Shown: positions 1 through 9,497, counted from the stretch's first letter. The stretch is DNA of 35,136 bases from Syntrophaceae bacterium (GCA_013388645.1 JACAEV010000070.1:1-35136); one strand, 5' to 3'. Notes: generated from the sequence alone by a model not told the origin. Numbers and translations are program-made.

Positions 1-5
1 AAAAT

Positions 6-97
6 GTCATTCCTGCGGAAGCAGGAATCCATAAGCTTTTGAAATTACTGGACTCCCGCTGGAGTTTACCCCGTACCTGATACGGGGCGGGAGTGAC
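6..97. repeat. MITE-like intergenic inverted-repeat element
   Basis: The ends are imperfect terminal inverted repeats: GTCATTCCTGC on the left, and GCGGGAGTGAC on the right, whose complement is GTCACTCCCGC. Inside are two perfect hairpins: ATTCCTGC/GCAGGAAT around GGAA, and CCCCGTA/TACGGGG around CCTGA. Small non-coding elements with GTCATTCC-type ends are common between genes in many bacteria; that family assignment is from general knowledge. It lies downstream of queH, so its stems could also act in transcription termination for that gene. Confidence 0.6.
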
Positions 98-143
98 GAA
101 TTAGGAATTATTAGAGGTTGCCTTAAATTTTAAATTGGTCATT

Positions 144-695
144 TTATTTGTTTGATTTCATAAATCTTTCTTTTTCGCTGTAAATACACCCACAATATTG
201 CTGACGATACAATCCCATCGCTTTCGAGACTTCGACTCCCCTCCTCCATCCCTGTCGAAAATCATCGTAGTAGAAGGGAATTCCAATCACCCGGGCCACA
301 TGTTCTCCGGTCTCCCTGATCAGACCATGATTTTGATGGGTACTTTGAAGGAGAGTTGTTGAAAATCCATCGAACCCTTCTTTTTTCGCCTCCTGTGCTG
401 TGGCTTCGAGCCGAACTGAATAGCAATATTGACATCTTTCCCTGACTCGATGAGACACATTTCTTAAAAACTCCTCAAGAAGATATTCATCTCGGTAGAT
501 CACTTTCAGCCCAACCTTTTCTGAAAATACTTTTAATGCTTCAAGTCTCTTCTGATATTCTTGATAGGGGTGAATATTGGGATTAAAAAAATAGCCAACG
601 ATCTCCTCCCCTTTCCCTTTCAATTGTTCAAGAGGATAAATCGCACAGTTGGCACAGCAGATGTGAAGAAGGATCTTCATTCGAACAGACATCAT
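144..695 (-). CDS. queH: Epoxyqueuosine reductase QueH
   Basis: QueH (COG1636/DUF208 family) performs the last step of queuosine synthesis, reducing epoxyqueuosine in tRNA to queuosine in the cytoplasm. It is an iron-sulfur alternative to the cobalamin enzyme QueG. The protein has the family signature near the N-terminus, KILLHICCANC, followed by the FFNPNIHPYQEY segment, a central CQYC pair, and a C-terminal QQYCGC motif. These cysteines are the expected cluster ligands. Length (183 aa) is normal. Two nearby ATG codons (695, 692) follow a purine-rich GGGGGAGA, while ATG 680 (MKILLHICC) is where many homologues begin, so the start is uncertain by five codons. The apparent ribosome site lies within the adjacent repeat element at 700-802. 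A QueG-like protein occurs at 28,087. Confidence 0.9.
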   Translation of the reverse strand: MMSVRMKILLHICCANCAIYPLEQLKGKGEEIVGYFFNPNIHPYQEYQKRLEALKVFSEKVGLKVIYRDEYLLEEFLRNVSHRVRERCQYCYSVRLEATAQEAKKEGFDGFSTTLLQSTHQNHGLIRETGEHVARVIGIPFYYDDFRQGWRRGVEVSKAMGLYRQQYCGCIYSEKERFMKSNK

Positions 696-699
696 TATG

Positions 700-802
700 A
701 AAATCTCCCCCTCCCCCTCTTTGCCTGTCTACAAACAGGAAAGGGATTACCAAAGAGGGGAATTGTCCCTCCCTTTGGCAAAGGGAGGGCAGGAGGGATT
801 TT
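700..802. repeat. Inverted-repeat element, AAAATC-ended family (copy 1)
   Basis: The element starts AAAATCTCCCCC and ends GGAGGGATTTT, giving matching terminal inverted repeats. It contains CCCTCTTTG/CAAAGAGGG enclosing CCTGT/ACAGG, then a ten-bp stem CCCTCCCTTT/AAAGGGAGGG with loop GGC. A second element with the same kind of ends and the same CTTTGG/CCAAAG-rich interior is at 31,797-31,897. It sits between the start of queH and the 3' end of the PEP synthase gene. Confidence 0.6.
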
Positions 803-853
803 ATTAATCAATGCAGCCGTTATTATAAGGCTGTTAATAAATCAAACATCCGT

Positions 854-3337
854 CTAACTTGCGGCTAACTTTAATTCTTCAGGCTCTTTTCTTCGTGGAA
901 TTCCCAGCTCCTTCTCCACTTGCAAGATTCGATCGGTCGTCTTCACGACGGTATCTGGATTGAGAGAGATGCTATCAATTCCGCATCGAACTAAAAACTC
1001 GGCGAATTCTGGATAATCGCTTGGGCCTTGGCCACAGATACCTATCTTTTTGCCATTCTTTTTGGCACTTTCGATAACCGATTGAACCATCCTTTTGACA
1101 GCCAAGTTTCGTTCATCGAAGATCTGGGAAACCTTCTCTGAATCACGATCCAGTCCCAATACCAATTGGGTCAAATCATTCGATCCGATGGAAAACCCAT
1201 CAAACACCTCAGCGAATTCATCCGCCAAGATCACATTGCTGGGAATCTCACACATCATATAGATTTCAAGACCATTCTTTCCCTGGATGAGGTCATGCTT
1301 CCTCATTTCGGCCACTACCAGTCTTCCTTCTTCCACGGTTCGGCAAAAGGGGATCATCAATTTAACGTTAGTCAAGCCCATTTCATCCCGTACCTTCTTC
1401 ATGGCTCGGCATTCGAGAGCAAACCCCTCCTGGTAAGACTCATCATAATAACGGGAAGCTCCCCGAAAACCGATCATGGGATTATCCTCCACAGGTTCGA
1501 ATTCGCTTCCCCCAATAAGATTGGCATACTCATTGCTTTTAAAATCGCTCATCCTGACAATGACATCTTTGGGATAGAATGCGGCTGCAATCTTGGCTAC
1601 GCCTTGAGCCAGTCGATCAACGAAGAAGGCTTCCTTATCTTCATATCCAATGGTCAAATGCTCAATTTCTTTCTTTGCATGACCATCATTCAATGACTCA
1701 TATCGCACCAGTGCCATGGGATGAATTCGTATAAAATTATTGATAATAAATTCCAGCCTGGCGAGGCCCACCCCATCATTAGGGATGAAGGAGAGGTGAA
1801 AGGCATTGTTTGGATCTCCGACATTCATCATGATTTTCGTTTGGGGCTTTTCTAAATGGGCCATATCGAATCGCCTCACCTCATAATCGAGGATTCCTTC
1901 ATACACCAACCCCGTCTCTCCTTCCGCACAACAGACGGTGGCGCTTCGATAATCCTTCAAAATTTCACTCCCATTACTGGTCCCGACGACACAGGGAACA
2001 CCCAGTTCCCGGCTGATAATGGCTGCATGGCAAGTCCTTCCCCCTCGGTCCGTCACGATACCGGAGGCGATCTTCATGATGGGCTCCCAATCCGGATCGG
2101 TCATTTGGGTCACCAAAATCTCGCCCTTTTTAAACTTCCCTATCTCTCTCGCACTGGTGATGACATTGATGGGACCTGCACCAATCTTCTCGCCAACACT
2201 CTTCCCCTGAACCAGCACTCTCCCTTTCTCTTTCAGGGAATAGGTTTCCAAGACATTCTTCACCCCCTGGGATTTCACCGTCTCTGGTCTTGCCTGAAGG
2301 ATAAAAAGTTCTTGGGTTATTCCATCTTTCGCCCACTCAATATCCATCGGTCTGTAAATCCCTGCCTTTTTCGAATAGTGTTCTTCAATCGTTATCCCCC
2401 ATTTCGCCAGCTGAATAATCTCGTCATCGTTGAGGATGAAATCTGCCCTTTCCTGTGCAGACACAGGGACATTTTTGGTCGACCCCTCCCCTTCCAGGGT
2501 ATAAATCATTTTGATCTCTTTGGTCCCCAGGGTTTTCTGAATAATCGGTTTGTAGTTTCCCTTAATGCAGGGCTTGAATACATAGAATTCATCAGGGTTG
2601 ATGACCCCTTGAACAATATTCTCCCCTAATCCATAGGCTCCAGTGATATAGACCACATGTGGAAAGCCGGACTCCGTATCAATGGTAAACATGACTCCTG
2701 AACAGGCCTTATCCGATCGCACCATCTTTTGAATTCCTATGGAGAGAGCAACCTGAAAATGGTCAAATCCTTTATGGGTCCGATAGGAGATAGCTCGGTT
2801 GGTAAAAAGGGAGGCAAAACAACGCTTACAGGCTTGGACAAGAGCATATTCTCCACGGATATTCAGATAAGTTTCTTGCTGACCTGCAAAGCTCGCACCA
2901 GGAAGGTCCTCGGCAGTTGCACTGCTCCGGACCGCCACATCCGTATCCTCACCATATTCCTTGCACAATTTTCGATAAGCTTTAACAATTTCATCAACAA
3001 TTTCTCGGGGGAACTCAAGGCTGTAGATCAGCCGTCGAATACGACTTCCTCTCTCGGAAAGGGCTTCCACATCTTCAACATCCAGACCGCTGAGTATCTC
3101 TTTGATATTATCTTTAGCTTTTAATTTACCTTTGGTATCGTGCCAGTCTTGTACCATCCCCTCCTCTAACAGGGTATGGTATGCATTGACGGTAACTGCA
3201 AAACCATTCGGGACGTTCACCCCTTGGCTTGTCAGTTCTTTTCGCATTTCTCCCAAGGAGGCATTTTTCCCTCCTACAATGGGAATATCATCCAGCCCAA
3301 TTTCATCAAACCAAAGAATGTAAGGTTTTTTGCCCAT
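854..3337 (-). CDS. ppsA: Phosphoenolpyruvate synthase
   Basis: PEP synthase (pyruvate, water dikinase) converts pyruvate, ATP and water to PEP, AMP and phosphate, feeding gluconeogenesis. Domain order is typical: an N-terminal pyruvate/ATP-binding domain starting with GGKNASLGEM, including RSSATAEDLPGASFAGQQ; a central swivelling domain with the phospho-accepting histidine in GGRTCHAAIISRE (His437); and a C-terminal PEP-binding barrel with GFSIGSNDLTQLVLGLDRD. The 827-aa length is close to the family norm of about 790. The ATG at 3337 follows GAGGAGGGG at a good distance. It is divergent from pyruvate phosphate dikinase across about 227 bp. PEP synthase rather than rifampicin phosphotransferase is favoured by the intact C-terminal PEP-binding barrel. 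Confidence 0.95.
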   Translation of the reverse strand: MGKKPYILWFDEIGLDDIPIVGGKNASLGEMRKELTSQGVNVPNGFAVTVNAYHTLLEEGMVQDWHDTKGKLKAKDNIKEILSGLDVEDVEALSERGSRIRRLIYSLEFPREIVDEIVKAYRKLCKEYGEDTDVAVRSSATAEDLPGASFAGQQETYLNIRGEYALVQACKRCFASLFTNRAISYRTHKGFDHFQVALSIGIQKMVRSDKACSGVMFTIDTESGFPHVVYITGAYGLGENIVQGVINPDEFYVFKPCIKGNYKPIIQKTLGTKEIKMIYTLEGEGSTKNVPVSAQERADFILNDDEIIQLAKWGITIEEHYSKKAGIYRPMDIEWAKDGITQELFILQARPETVKSQGVKNVLETYSLKEKGRVLVQGKSVGEKIGAGPINVITSAREIGKFKKGEILVTQMTDPDWEPIMKIASGIVTDRGGRTCHAAIISRELGVPCVVGTSNGSEILKDYRSATVCCAEGETGLVYEGILDYEVRRFDMAHLEKPQTKIMMNVGDPNNAFHLSFIPNDGVGLARLEFIINNFIRIHPMALVRYESLNDGHAKKEIEHLTIGYEDKEAFFVDRLAQGVAKIAAAFYPKDVIVRMSDFKSNEYANLIGGSEFEPVEDNPMIGFRGASRYYDESYQEGFALECRAMKKVRDEMGLTNVKLMIPFCRTVEEGRLVVAEMRKHDLIQGKNGLEIYMMCEIPSNVILADEFAEVFDGFSIGSNDLTQLVLGLDRDSEKVSQIFDERNLAVKRMVQSVIESAKKNGKKIGICGQGPSDYPEFAEFLVRCGIDSISLNPDTVVKTTDRILQVEKELGIPRRKEPEELKLAAS

Positions 3338-3415
3338 GATCCCCTCCTCGGGATTATTTATTTTTACTGTTATTTGTAAATGTAAATATTACGATAGGTT
3401 ACTGATATGAATTTA

Positions 3416-3444
3416 AATTTATCCGAACACGACTCCAATGTCAA
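3416..3444 (-). promoter_or_regulatory. Sigma70-type promoter for ppsA
   Basis: On the minus strand, TTGACA (plus-strand 3439-3444) is followed after 17 bases by TAAATT (3416-3421). The -35 box is perfect, and the -10 box matches four of six consensus positions. It would give a leader of about 70-75 nt before the ppsA start at 3337. No equally good promoter was found for the divergent dikinase gene in this spacer. Confidence 0.5.
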
Positions 3445-3564
3445 GAACGATTCATGAGTGAAAAACTGCTTTTCGGTCTCTCCCTTTAACACCGATGCGG
3501 AATTGAAGATTGATTTTTCAATAGATTACCATTAACATGAATAGTTAAAAAGGAAGGAAGACTC

Positions 3565-6393
3565 GTGAAAAGCTCAAAATATGTTTACCTTTTTGAAGAG
3601 GCGGATGGCACGAACAAGAAGCTGTTTGGAGGAAAGGGAGCAGGTCTGGCTGAGATGACCCGAATGGGGCTGCCTGTCCCACCCGGATTTATTGTCACCA
3701 CAGAGGCCTGCCTTCATTATTACGAGAATAAAAAGAGACTTCCCAAAGGCCTGATGGAAGAGGTTCATGCAACATTGAAAACCGTTGAGGAAAAAACAGG
3801 TAAACATTTTGGAAGTTCTCAAAACCCACTCTTCTTCTCCGTCCGGTCTGGTGCAGCGATCTCTATGCCCGGGATGATGGACACGATTCTCAACCTGGGT
3901 TTAAATGATGAGACCCTTGAGGGTTTGATCCAGATTACCATGGATGGAAGATTTGCTTATGACGCTTACCGTCGCTTGATTCAACTCTTTGGGAAAGTTG
4001 CCTTGGGAGTGGATGAAAAAGAGTTTGATCAGATCCTCTATAAGGCGAAAGAAAGGGTGGGGGCCAAGGAGGACACTGATCTCAGTGGTGATCATCTTAA
4101 GGATATTTGTCATCAATATCTGGCACTTGTTAAAAAGAGGACAGGAGACCCTTTCCCCCAGGATCCGATGGTTCAGTTAAAACTTGCCATCGAAGCCGTA
4201 TTTAAATCCTGGATGGGAAAGCGGGCAGTGGACTATCGAAAAGAATTCAATATCACTCCTGAAAGGGCCAATGGAACCGCCGTCAACGTATGCATGATGG
4301 TTTTTGGGAATATGGGTGTTGACTCAGCCACCGGGGTTGCCTTCACCCGAGACCCAGGAACTGGAGAAAACGTCCTTTTCGGTGAATATCTCGTAAATGC
4401 TCAGGGAGAAGATGTGGTGGCTGGGATTCGAACACCGAAATCCATTCAAGAGATGAAAAAGGAGATGCCAAAAATCTATCGGGAATTGGAACGTGTCAGA
4501 AAGACGTTGGAAGAACATTTCCATGAAGTTCAGGATTTCGAGTTTACGGTGGAGAAAGGGACTCTTTATATCCTTCAAACCCGAAATGGAAAAATGAATG
4601 CTCAGGCGATCGTTCGTACTTCCAAAGAGATGGTCTCTGAGAAATTGATTGACAAAGAGAAGGCGGTCCTGAGATTGAAACCACAGGAGCTGGAACAACT
4701 TTTGCACCAACGGATTGATCCAAGCTTCAAAGGGAAACCGATCACCGTCGGCCTTCCTGCCTCACCGGGAGCGGCCTCTGGAAAAGCCATATTGGATGCG
4801 GATGAAGCTGAACGAGTGGGAAAACTGGGCGATAAGGTCATTTTGGTCCGAGAAGAAACCAAGCCCGAGGATATCCACGGTTTTTTTGCCTCTCAGGGAA
4901 TCTTGACCAGCCGTGGAGGAAAAACCTCTCACGCTGCTGTTGTCGCAAGGGGCATGGGAAAACCATGTGTCTCTGGATGTGAAGATCTCCGGATCGATCC
5001 GAAAGGGAAAGAAGCCATCATCAAAAATGTTCGCCTCAAAGAAGGTGATTTCATCACCATTGATGGGTCGAGGGGAGAGGTCTACTTGGGGGAGGTCCCT
5101 ACAGTTGATCCTGAAATCAGCAAAGATCTTCTGACACTTCTGAATTGGGCTGATGAGATCAGGACCATGGGCGTTCGTGCTAATGCGGATACCCCTGAAT
5201 CAGCGATCAAAGCACGGCAATTAGGGGCCGAAGGGATCGGTCTATGCCGAACGGAAAGAATGTTCAATGCAGTGGACCGGCTGCCCATTGTCCGGGAGAT
5301 GATTTTGGCAGGATCCAAGGAAAAGAGAGCAGAGGCCATCGAAAAACTCCTCCCCATGCAAAAAAACGATTTCAAAGAGATCTTCAAAGCCATGAAGGGA
5401 TTGCCGGTGACCGTCCGCCTTCTTGATCCACCGCTTCATGAATTTCTCCCCTCTGCCGAAGAATTGGCATCGGAGCTTAGAAATTTGAGAGATTTGGAAT
5501 CTGCCTTCGCCTCGATGGAGACCATTTCCGATGCCATGAAGTTTTTAGACCCCTCCTCCCGTGAATCCTTAAAGCTTCTTGAACATACCGTATCAGAAAT
5601 TACTGAGATTAAAGAAAAAAAACTTGACAAGAAGTTAATCCGTAAAGAGCAGGAGACTCTGAAAAAAGTGAAAGAGATGATGGAGGTCAACCCCATGTTG
5701 GGCCATCGCGGGGTCAGGCTGGGAATTACTTATCCCGAAATCTACAAAATGCAAATTCAAGCCATTCTTGAATCAGCAGCCGAGCTCATTAAAGAGGGAG
5801 TCGACATACAACCTGAAATCATGGTCCCTCAAGTCTGCACAGCCCAAGAATTAAAATGGGTTTATGAGTTGGTCAAAAAGGTACAAAAGGAAGTTGAAAA
5901 AAAATATGGAGTTAAAATCCAATTTAAATTTGGGACCATGATCGAAGTCGTCAGGGCCTGCATGAGAGCTGGGAGACTGGCTGAAGTGGCTGATTTCTTC
6001 TCTTTCGGGACCAATGATCTCACCCAGGCCACTTTTTCTTTCTCAAGAGAGGATGCTGAAAATAAATTCCTACCCCTCTACAACCAGAGGAAGATTCTTC
6101 AGGACAATCCTTTTGAAGTGTTGGATGTGAAAGGGGTGGGAAGGTTAATGATGATCACCATTGAATGGGGAAGGAGGACAAAGCCGGACCTCAAGATCGG
6201 AATCTGCGGAGAACATGGGGGGCACCCCGAATCGGTTGAATTCAGTCATAATATTGGGCTCTCCTATGTCAGTTGCTCAGTTCCGCGTCTCCCGATTGCA
6301 AGGCTCGCCGCCGCCCATGCCAAGTTGAAAGAAAAAGATAAAAAGCCTTCAAAAAAGTATGACCCGGATGATGTACATAGTCTCCTCTTTTAA
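3565..6393 (+). CDS. ppdK: Pyruvate, phosphate dikinase
   Basis: PPDK interconverts pyruvate + ATP + phosphate with PEP + AMP + pyrophosphate. In anaerobes it can run in the glycolytic or gluconeogenic direction. The N-terminal nucleotide-binding domain begins GGKGAGLAEM and includes SVRSGAAISMPGMMDT. The swivelling domain carries the catalytic histidine in GGKTSHAAVVARG (His456). The C-terminal PEP domain has GTNDLTQATFSFSREDAE and the catalytic cysteine in GICGEHGG (Cys881). The GTG start at 3565 follows AAGGAAGG. At 942 aa it is longer than usual (about 880-910). About 80 residues separate the FLP and NPMLGHRG motifs (residues 627-709), roughly twice the usual spacing, and the extra stretch is charged and helical-looking (rich in K, E and L). 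Convergent with adenine deaminase downstream. Confidence 0.96.
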   Translation: MKSSKYVYLFEEADGTNKKLFGGKGAGLAEMTRMGLPVPPGFIVTTEACLHYYENKKRLPKGLMEEVHATLKTVEEKTGKHFGSSQNPLFFSVRSGAAISMPGMMDTILNLGLNDETLEGLIQITMDGRFAYDAYRRLIQLFGKVALGVDEKEFDQILYKAKERVGAKEDTDLSGDHLKDICHQYLALVKKRTGDPFPQDPMVQLKLAIEAVFKSWMGKRAVDYRKEFNITPERANGTAVNVCMMVFGNMGVDSATGVAFTRDPGTGENVLFGEYLVNAQGEDVVAGIRTPKSIQEMKKEMPKIYRELERVRKTLEEHFHEVQDFEFTVEKGTLYILQTRNGKMNAQAIVRTSKEMVSEKLIDKEKAVLRLKPQELEQLLHQRIDPSFKGKPITVGLPASPGAASGKAILDADEAERVGKLGDKVILVREETKPEDIHGFFASQGILTSRGGKTSHAAVVARGMGKPCVSGCEDLRIDPKGKEAIIKNVRLKEGDFITIDGSRGEVYLGEVPTVDPEISKDLLTLLNWADEIRTMGVRANADTPESAIKARQLGAEGIGLCRTERMFNAVDRLPIVREMILAGSKEKRAEAIEKLLPMQKNDFKEIFKAMKGLPVTVRLLDPPLHEFLPSAEELASELRNLRDLESAFASMETISDAMKFLDPSSRESLKLLEHTVSEITEIKEKKLDKKLIRKEQETLKKVKEMMEVNPMLGHRGVRLGITYPEIYKMQIQAILESAAELIKEGVDIQPEIMVPQVCTAQELKWVYELVKKVQKEVEKKYGVKIQFKFGTMIEVVRACMRAGRLAEVADFFSFGTNDLTQATFSFSREDAENKFLPLYNQRKILQDNPFEVLDVKGVGRLMMITIEWGRRTKPDLKIGICGEHGGHPESVEFSHNIGLSYVSCSVPRLPIARLAAAHAKLKEKDKKPSKKYDPDDVHSLLF

Positions 6394-6410
6394 TGGGATG
6401 CCTCACCTGA

Positions 6411-8147
6411 TCAGACTTTTAGGGGAAGGACTCTTCTGTCTTTCAAATTCACATAACCATTGTGGGTAATTCTCAGGTGAGGGATGGCAGGGGTTCCAAG
6501 AGTATCGATCGTGAGAACAGGTTTTCCAAGTTTCACACCATTTTTCTTTAGGGATTCTTCAAGTTTTTTGACCTCAGAGTTTAGTATTTCCATTGGTTTT
6601 TGTGAATAGAAACCACAAAGAGGGGCCGGAAATTCTGAGATGATCTCTTTTCCGATTGCGTAGACCCCTCCCCCTCCAATCTCCTTGAGCCGCTCGATGA
6701 CCGTCTCCATGGAGTGGAAATCACATCCGACAACGAACATGTCGATGGTATCCCAAGACATGGTGGTTCCATAAGCACCTCGTTCAAGCCCAAACCCTTT
6801 TAGAAATCCCATAAAGGCCCCACCACCACCCACTCGATCTATGGCAAGTGCCATCATGACATCTTTGGATTCCCCAGAAAGGGTGAGATCGATAATAACC
6901 TCTTTGGTCACAAGCTCTGTCACCAACTCCATCGCTCGAACTTTCCCCTCCTTTGCTAAAGATCCGGTGGGGCCGACCAAGGCAATATGGTTTGAGGAAA
7001 ATTTACTCGGTAGAATATTGATTGTGTGAAACATGCTCTCCGGAAAAAAAACTTTTTTAGGCTCAGTCAAAGTTCTTCCATTCCTGAAGATGACCTTTCC
7101 CTCGCGCATCACCCATTGGGGGGAGTATTCCTTGGCCGAAGGAATGGCCAAGATATCGGCCACCCTTCCGGGTGAAAGAGACCCGAGGAGGTGATCGAGG
7201 TGGAAGTGCTCTGCCACATTGATCGTCACCATCTGATAGGCACGCTCAGGAGATAGTCCGAGTTGCAATGCTGTCTTTAAAGAGGCATCAAGATAGCCCT
7301 CTTCTATGAATGATTGAGGATCCATCCCATCGGTGGTAAGAGCCATCCTACGAAAATCAATCTTCTTATCAAAAATACCCTTGATGCCAGAAAGCTCTTT
7401 CCTGATAGACCCCTCTCTGATCATCACCCAATAACCCAGTCTCAGTCTTTCCATCACTTCTTCTTCGGTAATCGGTTCATGGTCAGAGGAAACACCAAAA
7501 TGAGTGTAGGCCTGAAGTTTTTTCCCGGAAGCCCCTGCCGTATGTCCTTCAACCATCTTCCCTAATTTGAGAGCCATGGAAGCGAGGCCCTTCACCCTTT
7601 CTCCTTGTTTCTCTTTCAGAAAAATATTCCCCCAATAAATCTCCCCTACCCCAAGACATTTGGGATCTTTTAAAAAAGATAGAAATTCTTCGTTCTGAGG
7701 AGCATTGATTTCCTCAGAGGGAAGGAGACTGCATAAGGGAGGAACGGTATAATAGAATCGTATGGGTTGGTCCTCGAGCCCCTTCACAAAATATTCGATT
7801 CCCTTCTTTCCAGCAATCATCCCCACGTCGATCGTCTCCATGACGACAGTTGTAACCCCACTGGGGATCACATATTTCACGTACTCCTCTATTCCGGACC
7901 TGCTGAGGTGGGTATGCCCTTCAATCAACCCGGGAAGGAGAACCATCTCCTCCGCATCGATCACCTGTGTTTGATTGTCCCCATGGGGATGAGGATCCGG
8001 ACCCACATAAGCAATTCTTCCATCCTTGATCCAGATGGATTGGTTCTTAATAAACTCCCCTGTGAATACATTAAAAGCAGTCCCGTTTGTGATCACCGTA
8101 TCAGGAGGTATGTTTCCCAAAGCCACTTCACTGAGAATTCTTCTCAT
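6411..8147 (-). CDS. ade: Adenine deaminase
   Basis: This amidohydrolase-superfamily enzyme hydrolyses adenine to hypoxanthine and ammonia in purine salvage or catabolism. The N-terminal part has the small beta-sandwich (NGTAFNVFTGEF) and the metal-binding GLIEGHTHLS motif. The middle carries further metal-site histidines (EGHTAG; SSDHEPITEEE; LTTDGMDPQ). The C-terminal adenine-deaminase domain includes DRVGGGGAFMGFLKGFGL and PAPLCGFYS. An upstream ATG at 8174 exists, but it lies inside a promoter-like element. ATG 8147 has GAGGG eight bases upstream and gives MRRILSEVALG, so I chose it (578 aa). The neighbouring molybdoenzyme operon runs divergently. Adenine deaminase would suit a purine pathway, but the cofactor signature of the neighbour points to aryl-CoA instead. 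Confidence 0.88.
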   Translation of the reverse strand: MRRILSEVALGNIPPDTVITNGTAFNVFTGEFIKNQSIWIKDGRIAYVGPDPHPHGDNQTQVIDAEEMVLLPGLIEGHTHLSRSGIEEYVKYVIPSGVTTVVMETIDVGMIAGKKGIEYFVKGLEDQPIRFYYTVPPLCSLLPSEEINAPQNEEFLSFLKDPKCLGVGEIYWGNIFLKEKQGERVKGLASMALKLGKMVEGHTAGASGKKLQAYTHFGVSSDHEPITEEEVMERLRLGYWVMIREGSIRKELSGIKGIFDKKIDFRRMALTTDGMDPQSFIEEGYLDASLKTALQLGLSPERAYQMVTINVAEHFHLDHLLGSLSPGRVADILAIPSAKEYSPQWVMREGKVIFRNGRTLTEPKKVFFPESMFHTINILPSKFSSNHIALVGPTGSLAKEGKVRAMELVTELVTKEVIIDLTLSGESKDVMMALAIDRVGGGGAFMGFLKGFGLERGAYGTTMSWDTIDMFVVGCDFHSMETVIERLKEIGGGGVYAIGKEIISEFPAPLCGFYSQKPMEILNSEVKKLEESLKKNGVKLGKPVLTIDTLGTPAIPHLRITHNGYVNLKDRRVLPLKV

Positions 8148-8171
8148 CTCTAATTCCCTCACGAATGATTC

Positions 8172-8202
8172 CATAACAAAAACATCAACTTTTTGTCAAA
8201 TA
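8172..8202 (-). promoter_or_regulatory. 31-bp promoter/operator element upstream of ade
   Basis: Read on the minus strand this is TATTTGACA, 12 unrelated bases, then TTTTGTTATG. It contains TTGACA and TGTTAT separated by 15 bases, which can be read as -35 and -10 boxes or as an imperfect inverted repeat. The same element with identical spacing precedes the thioesterase gene (13,890-13,920). Transcription would start just upstream of the GAGGG ribosome site that serves ATG 8147. Confidence 0.55.
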
Positions 8203-8317
8203 CCCCACAGATGACGTAGCTTTTAATCATTTTTCAATAAATTTGTAATCTGTGCAATCGTTTCATCATCATGTCATCCGAGACCTTTGGATTTTTTCAG
8301 AATCTCGATATTACTCC

Positions 8318-8347
8318 TTGACAAGATAAATCTTTAGCCATTAGAAT
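8318..8347 (+). promoter_or_regulatory. Sigma70-type promoter for the molybdoenzyme operon
   Basis: TTGACA (8318-8323) and TAGAAT (8342-8347) are 18 bases apart, matching consensus at 6/6 and 5/6 positions. The predicted start near 8354 leaves a leader of about 100 nt before the beta-subunit ATG at 8452. The leader shows no recognised riboswitch. Confidence 0.55.
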
Positions 8348-8451
8348 TTTTAAAAATGGGTCGCCGTTCCGTCTCACTCCATGATACCATTTAAAATATT
8401 CAGCTTGTGCGGTGCCCAAGGCGCTTTACGCATTCCATAAAGGAGAACACG

Positions 8452-9426
8452 ATGCGTCTTCCTAAATTTGAATACCTGGAACCGAGATCACTTAAAAAGG
8501 CTTCTGAAGCGCTCACCGCCGATCCTAAAGGGACGTTCCTTCTCGCCGGAGGGACCGATCTCCTCGTCAACATGAAGCATGGAGTCATTCAGCCTAAACG
8601 TCTGATCAACCTCAAGGCCATTCCTCATCTCAATTATATCACGGAGGGAAAGGATGGATTAAGGATCGGAGCCCTGACTACACTTCATGACCTCGCTTCT
8701 TCCACTCTGGTCCAAGACAAATACCCTGTTCTTGGTCAATGTGCGCTGGAGGTAGCCGCTTATACGCATCAGGTGATGGGAACGTTGGGGGGGAACCTCT
8801 GTCAGGAAAACCGTTGCCGTTACTATAACCAATCCGTTTTCTGGAGAAGTGCGAGAGCTCCATGTTACAAGGTGGGAGGGGAAATCTGCCATGTGGTTCG
8901 AAAATCGAAAGAATGCCATTCGACTTATCGTGGAGATATGGCTCCTGTTCTCATCGCCATGGATGCCAAGGTGAAACTCGTGGGTTGGATGGGCAACCGG
9001 ACCATTCCTCTTAAAAGGCTTTATACTCAGATTGGGAAAAAACCTCTCTCGTTGAGGAAAGGCGAAATTCTAAAGGAAATTTTTATTCCCTCACCCTCTG
9101 GTCAAACGCTCTACCTTAAATGGAGACTGAGAGGGACACTCGAATTCCCTATGGTTTCCTTAGCCCTTCATCTTGAAAAAAACGGAGAGGGGAACATTGA
9201 TCGGGCAAAGGTCATCCTGAGTGGATTGGGCACAGGCCCTTTGGAGGCGTTTGAGATAGAAAAAATGCTTAAGGGCGTATCCCTTGACGATGGGGTGATT
9301 GAAAAAATCTCCAATCAGATGGTCAAAGAGATCTCTCCCATGCGAACCTCCATCGCCTCCCCTAATTATCAAAGAAAGATGGCAGGAATTTTATTGAGAC
9401 AAGGATTAGAGAAATTCAAGTCCTAA
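8452..9426 (+). CDS. hcrB: 4-hydroxybenzoyl-CoA reductase-type beta subunit (FAD, [4Fe-4S])
   Basis: FAD-binding medium subunit of a xanthine-oxidase-family enzyme. The FAD motifs are LLAGGTDLLVNMKHG near residue 31 and the GTLGGNLCQ segment near 110. Directly after this lies a cysteine-rich insertion with Cys117, 122, 138, 146 and 155. Such an insertion, holding an extra [4Fe-4S] cluster, is the hallmark of the 4-hydroxybenzoyl-CoA reductase beta subunit. The spacing 122/138/146/155 fits the ligand positions I recall for the Thauera enzyme. ATG 8452 is chosen over GTG 8407 because AAAGGAGA precedes it and MRLPKFEYLEP is a normal family start (324 aa). It is first in an operon beta-gamma-alpha. 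An alternative is another aryl-CoA or purine substrate in the same family. Confidence 0.82.
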   Translation: MRLPKFEYLEPRSLKKASEALTADPKGTFLLAGGTDLLVNMKHGVIQPKRLINLKAIPHLNYITEGKDGLRIGALTTLHDLASSTLVQDKYPVLGQCALEVAAYTHQVMGTLGGNLCQENRCRYYNQSVFWRSARAPCYKVGGEICHVVRKSKECHSTYRGDMAPVLIAMDAKVKLVGWMGNRTIPLKRLYTQIGKKPLSLRKGEILKEIFIPSPSGQTLYLKWRLRGTLEFPMVSLALHLEKNGEGNIDRAKVILSGLGTGPLEAFEIEKMLKGVSLDDGVIEKISNQMVKEISPMRTSIASPNYQRKMAGILLRQGLEKFKS

Positions 9427-9497
9427 GTTCGGAGTTACTGGATCAATTGTTCTGAACGATGAACGAGGTACTTCGAGCTGTTTCAAGGGAGACCTTC

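Noticed and set aside
1166-3323. Several plus-strand reading frames across the PEP synthase gene
   Set aside because: They lie antisense to a full-length enzyme with all motifs and show no family resemblance.
6401-6482. Ten-bp inverted repeat CCTCACCTGA / TCAGGTGAGG at the ppdK-ade junction
   Set aside because: The loop is about 60 bases and one arm is in coding sequence, so it is unlikely to act as a terminator.
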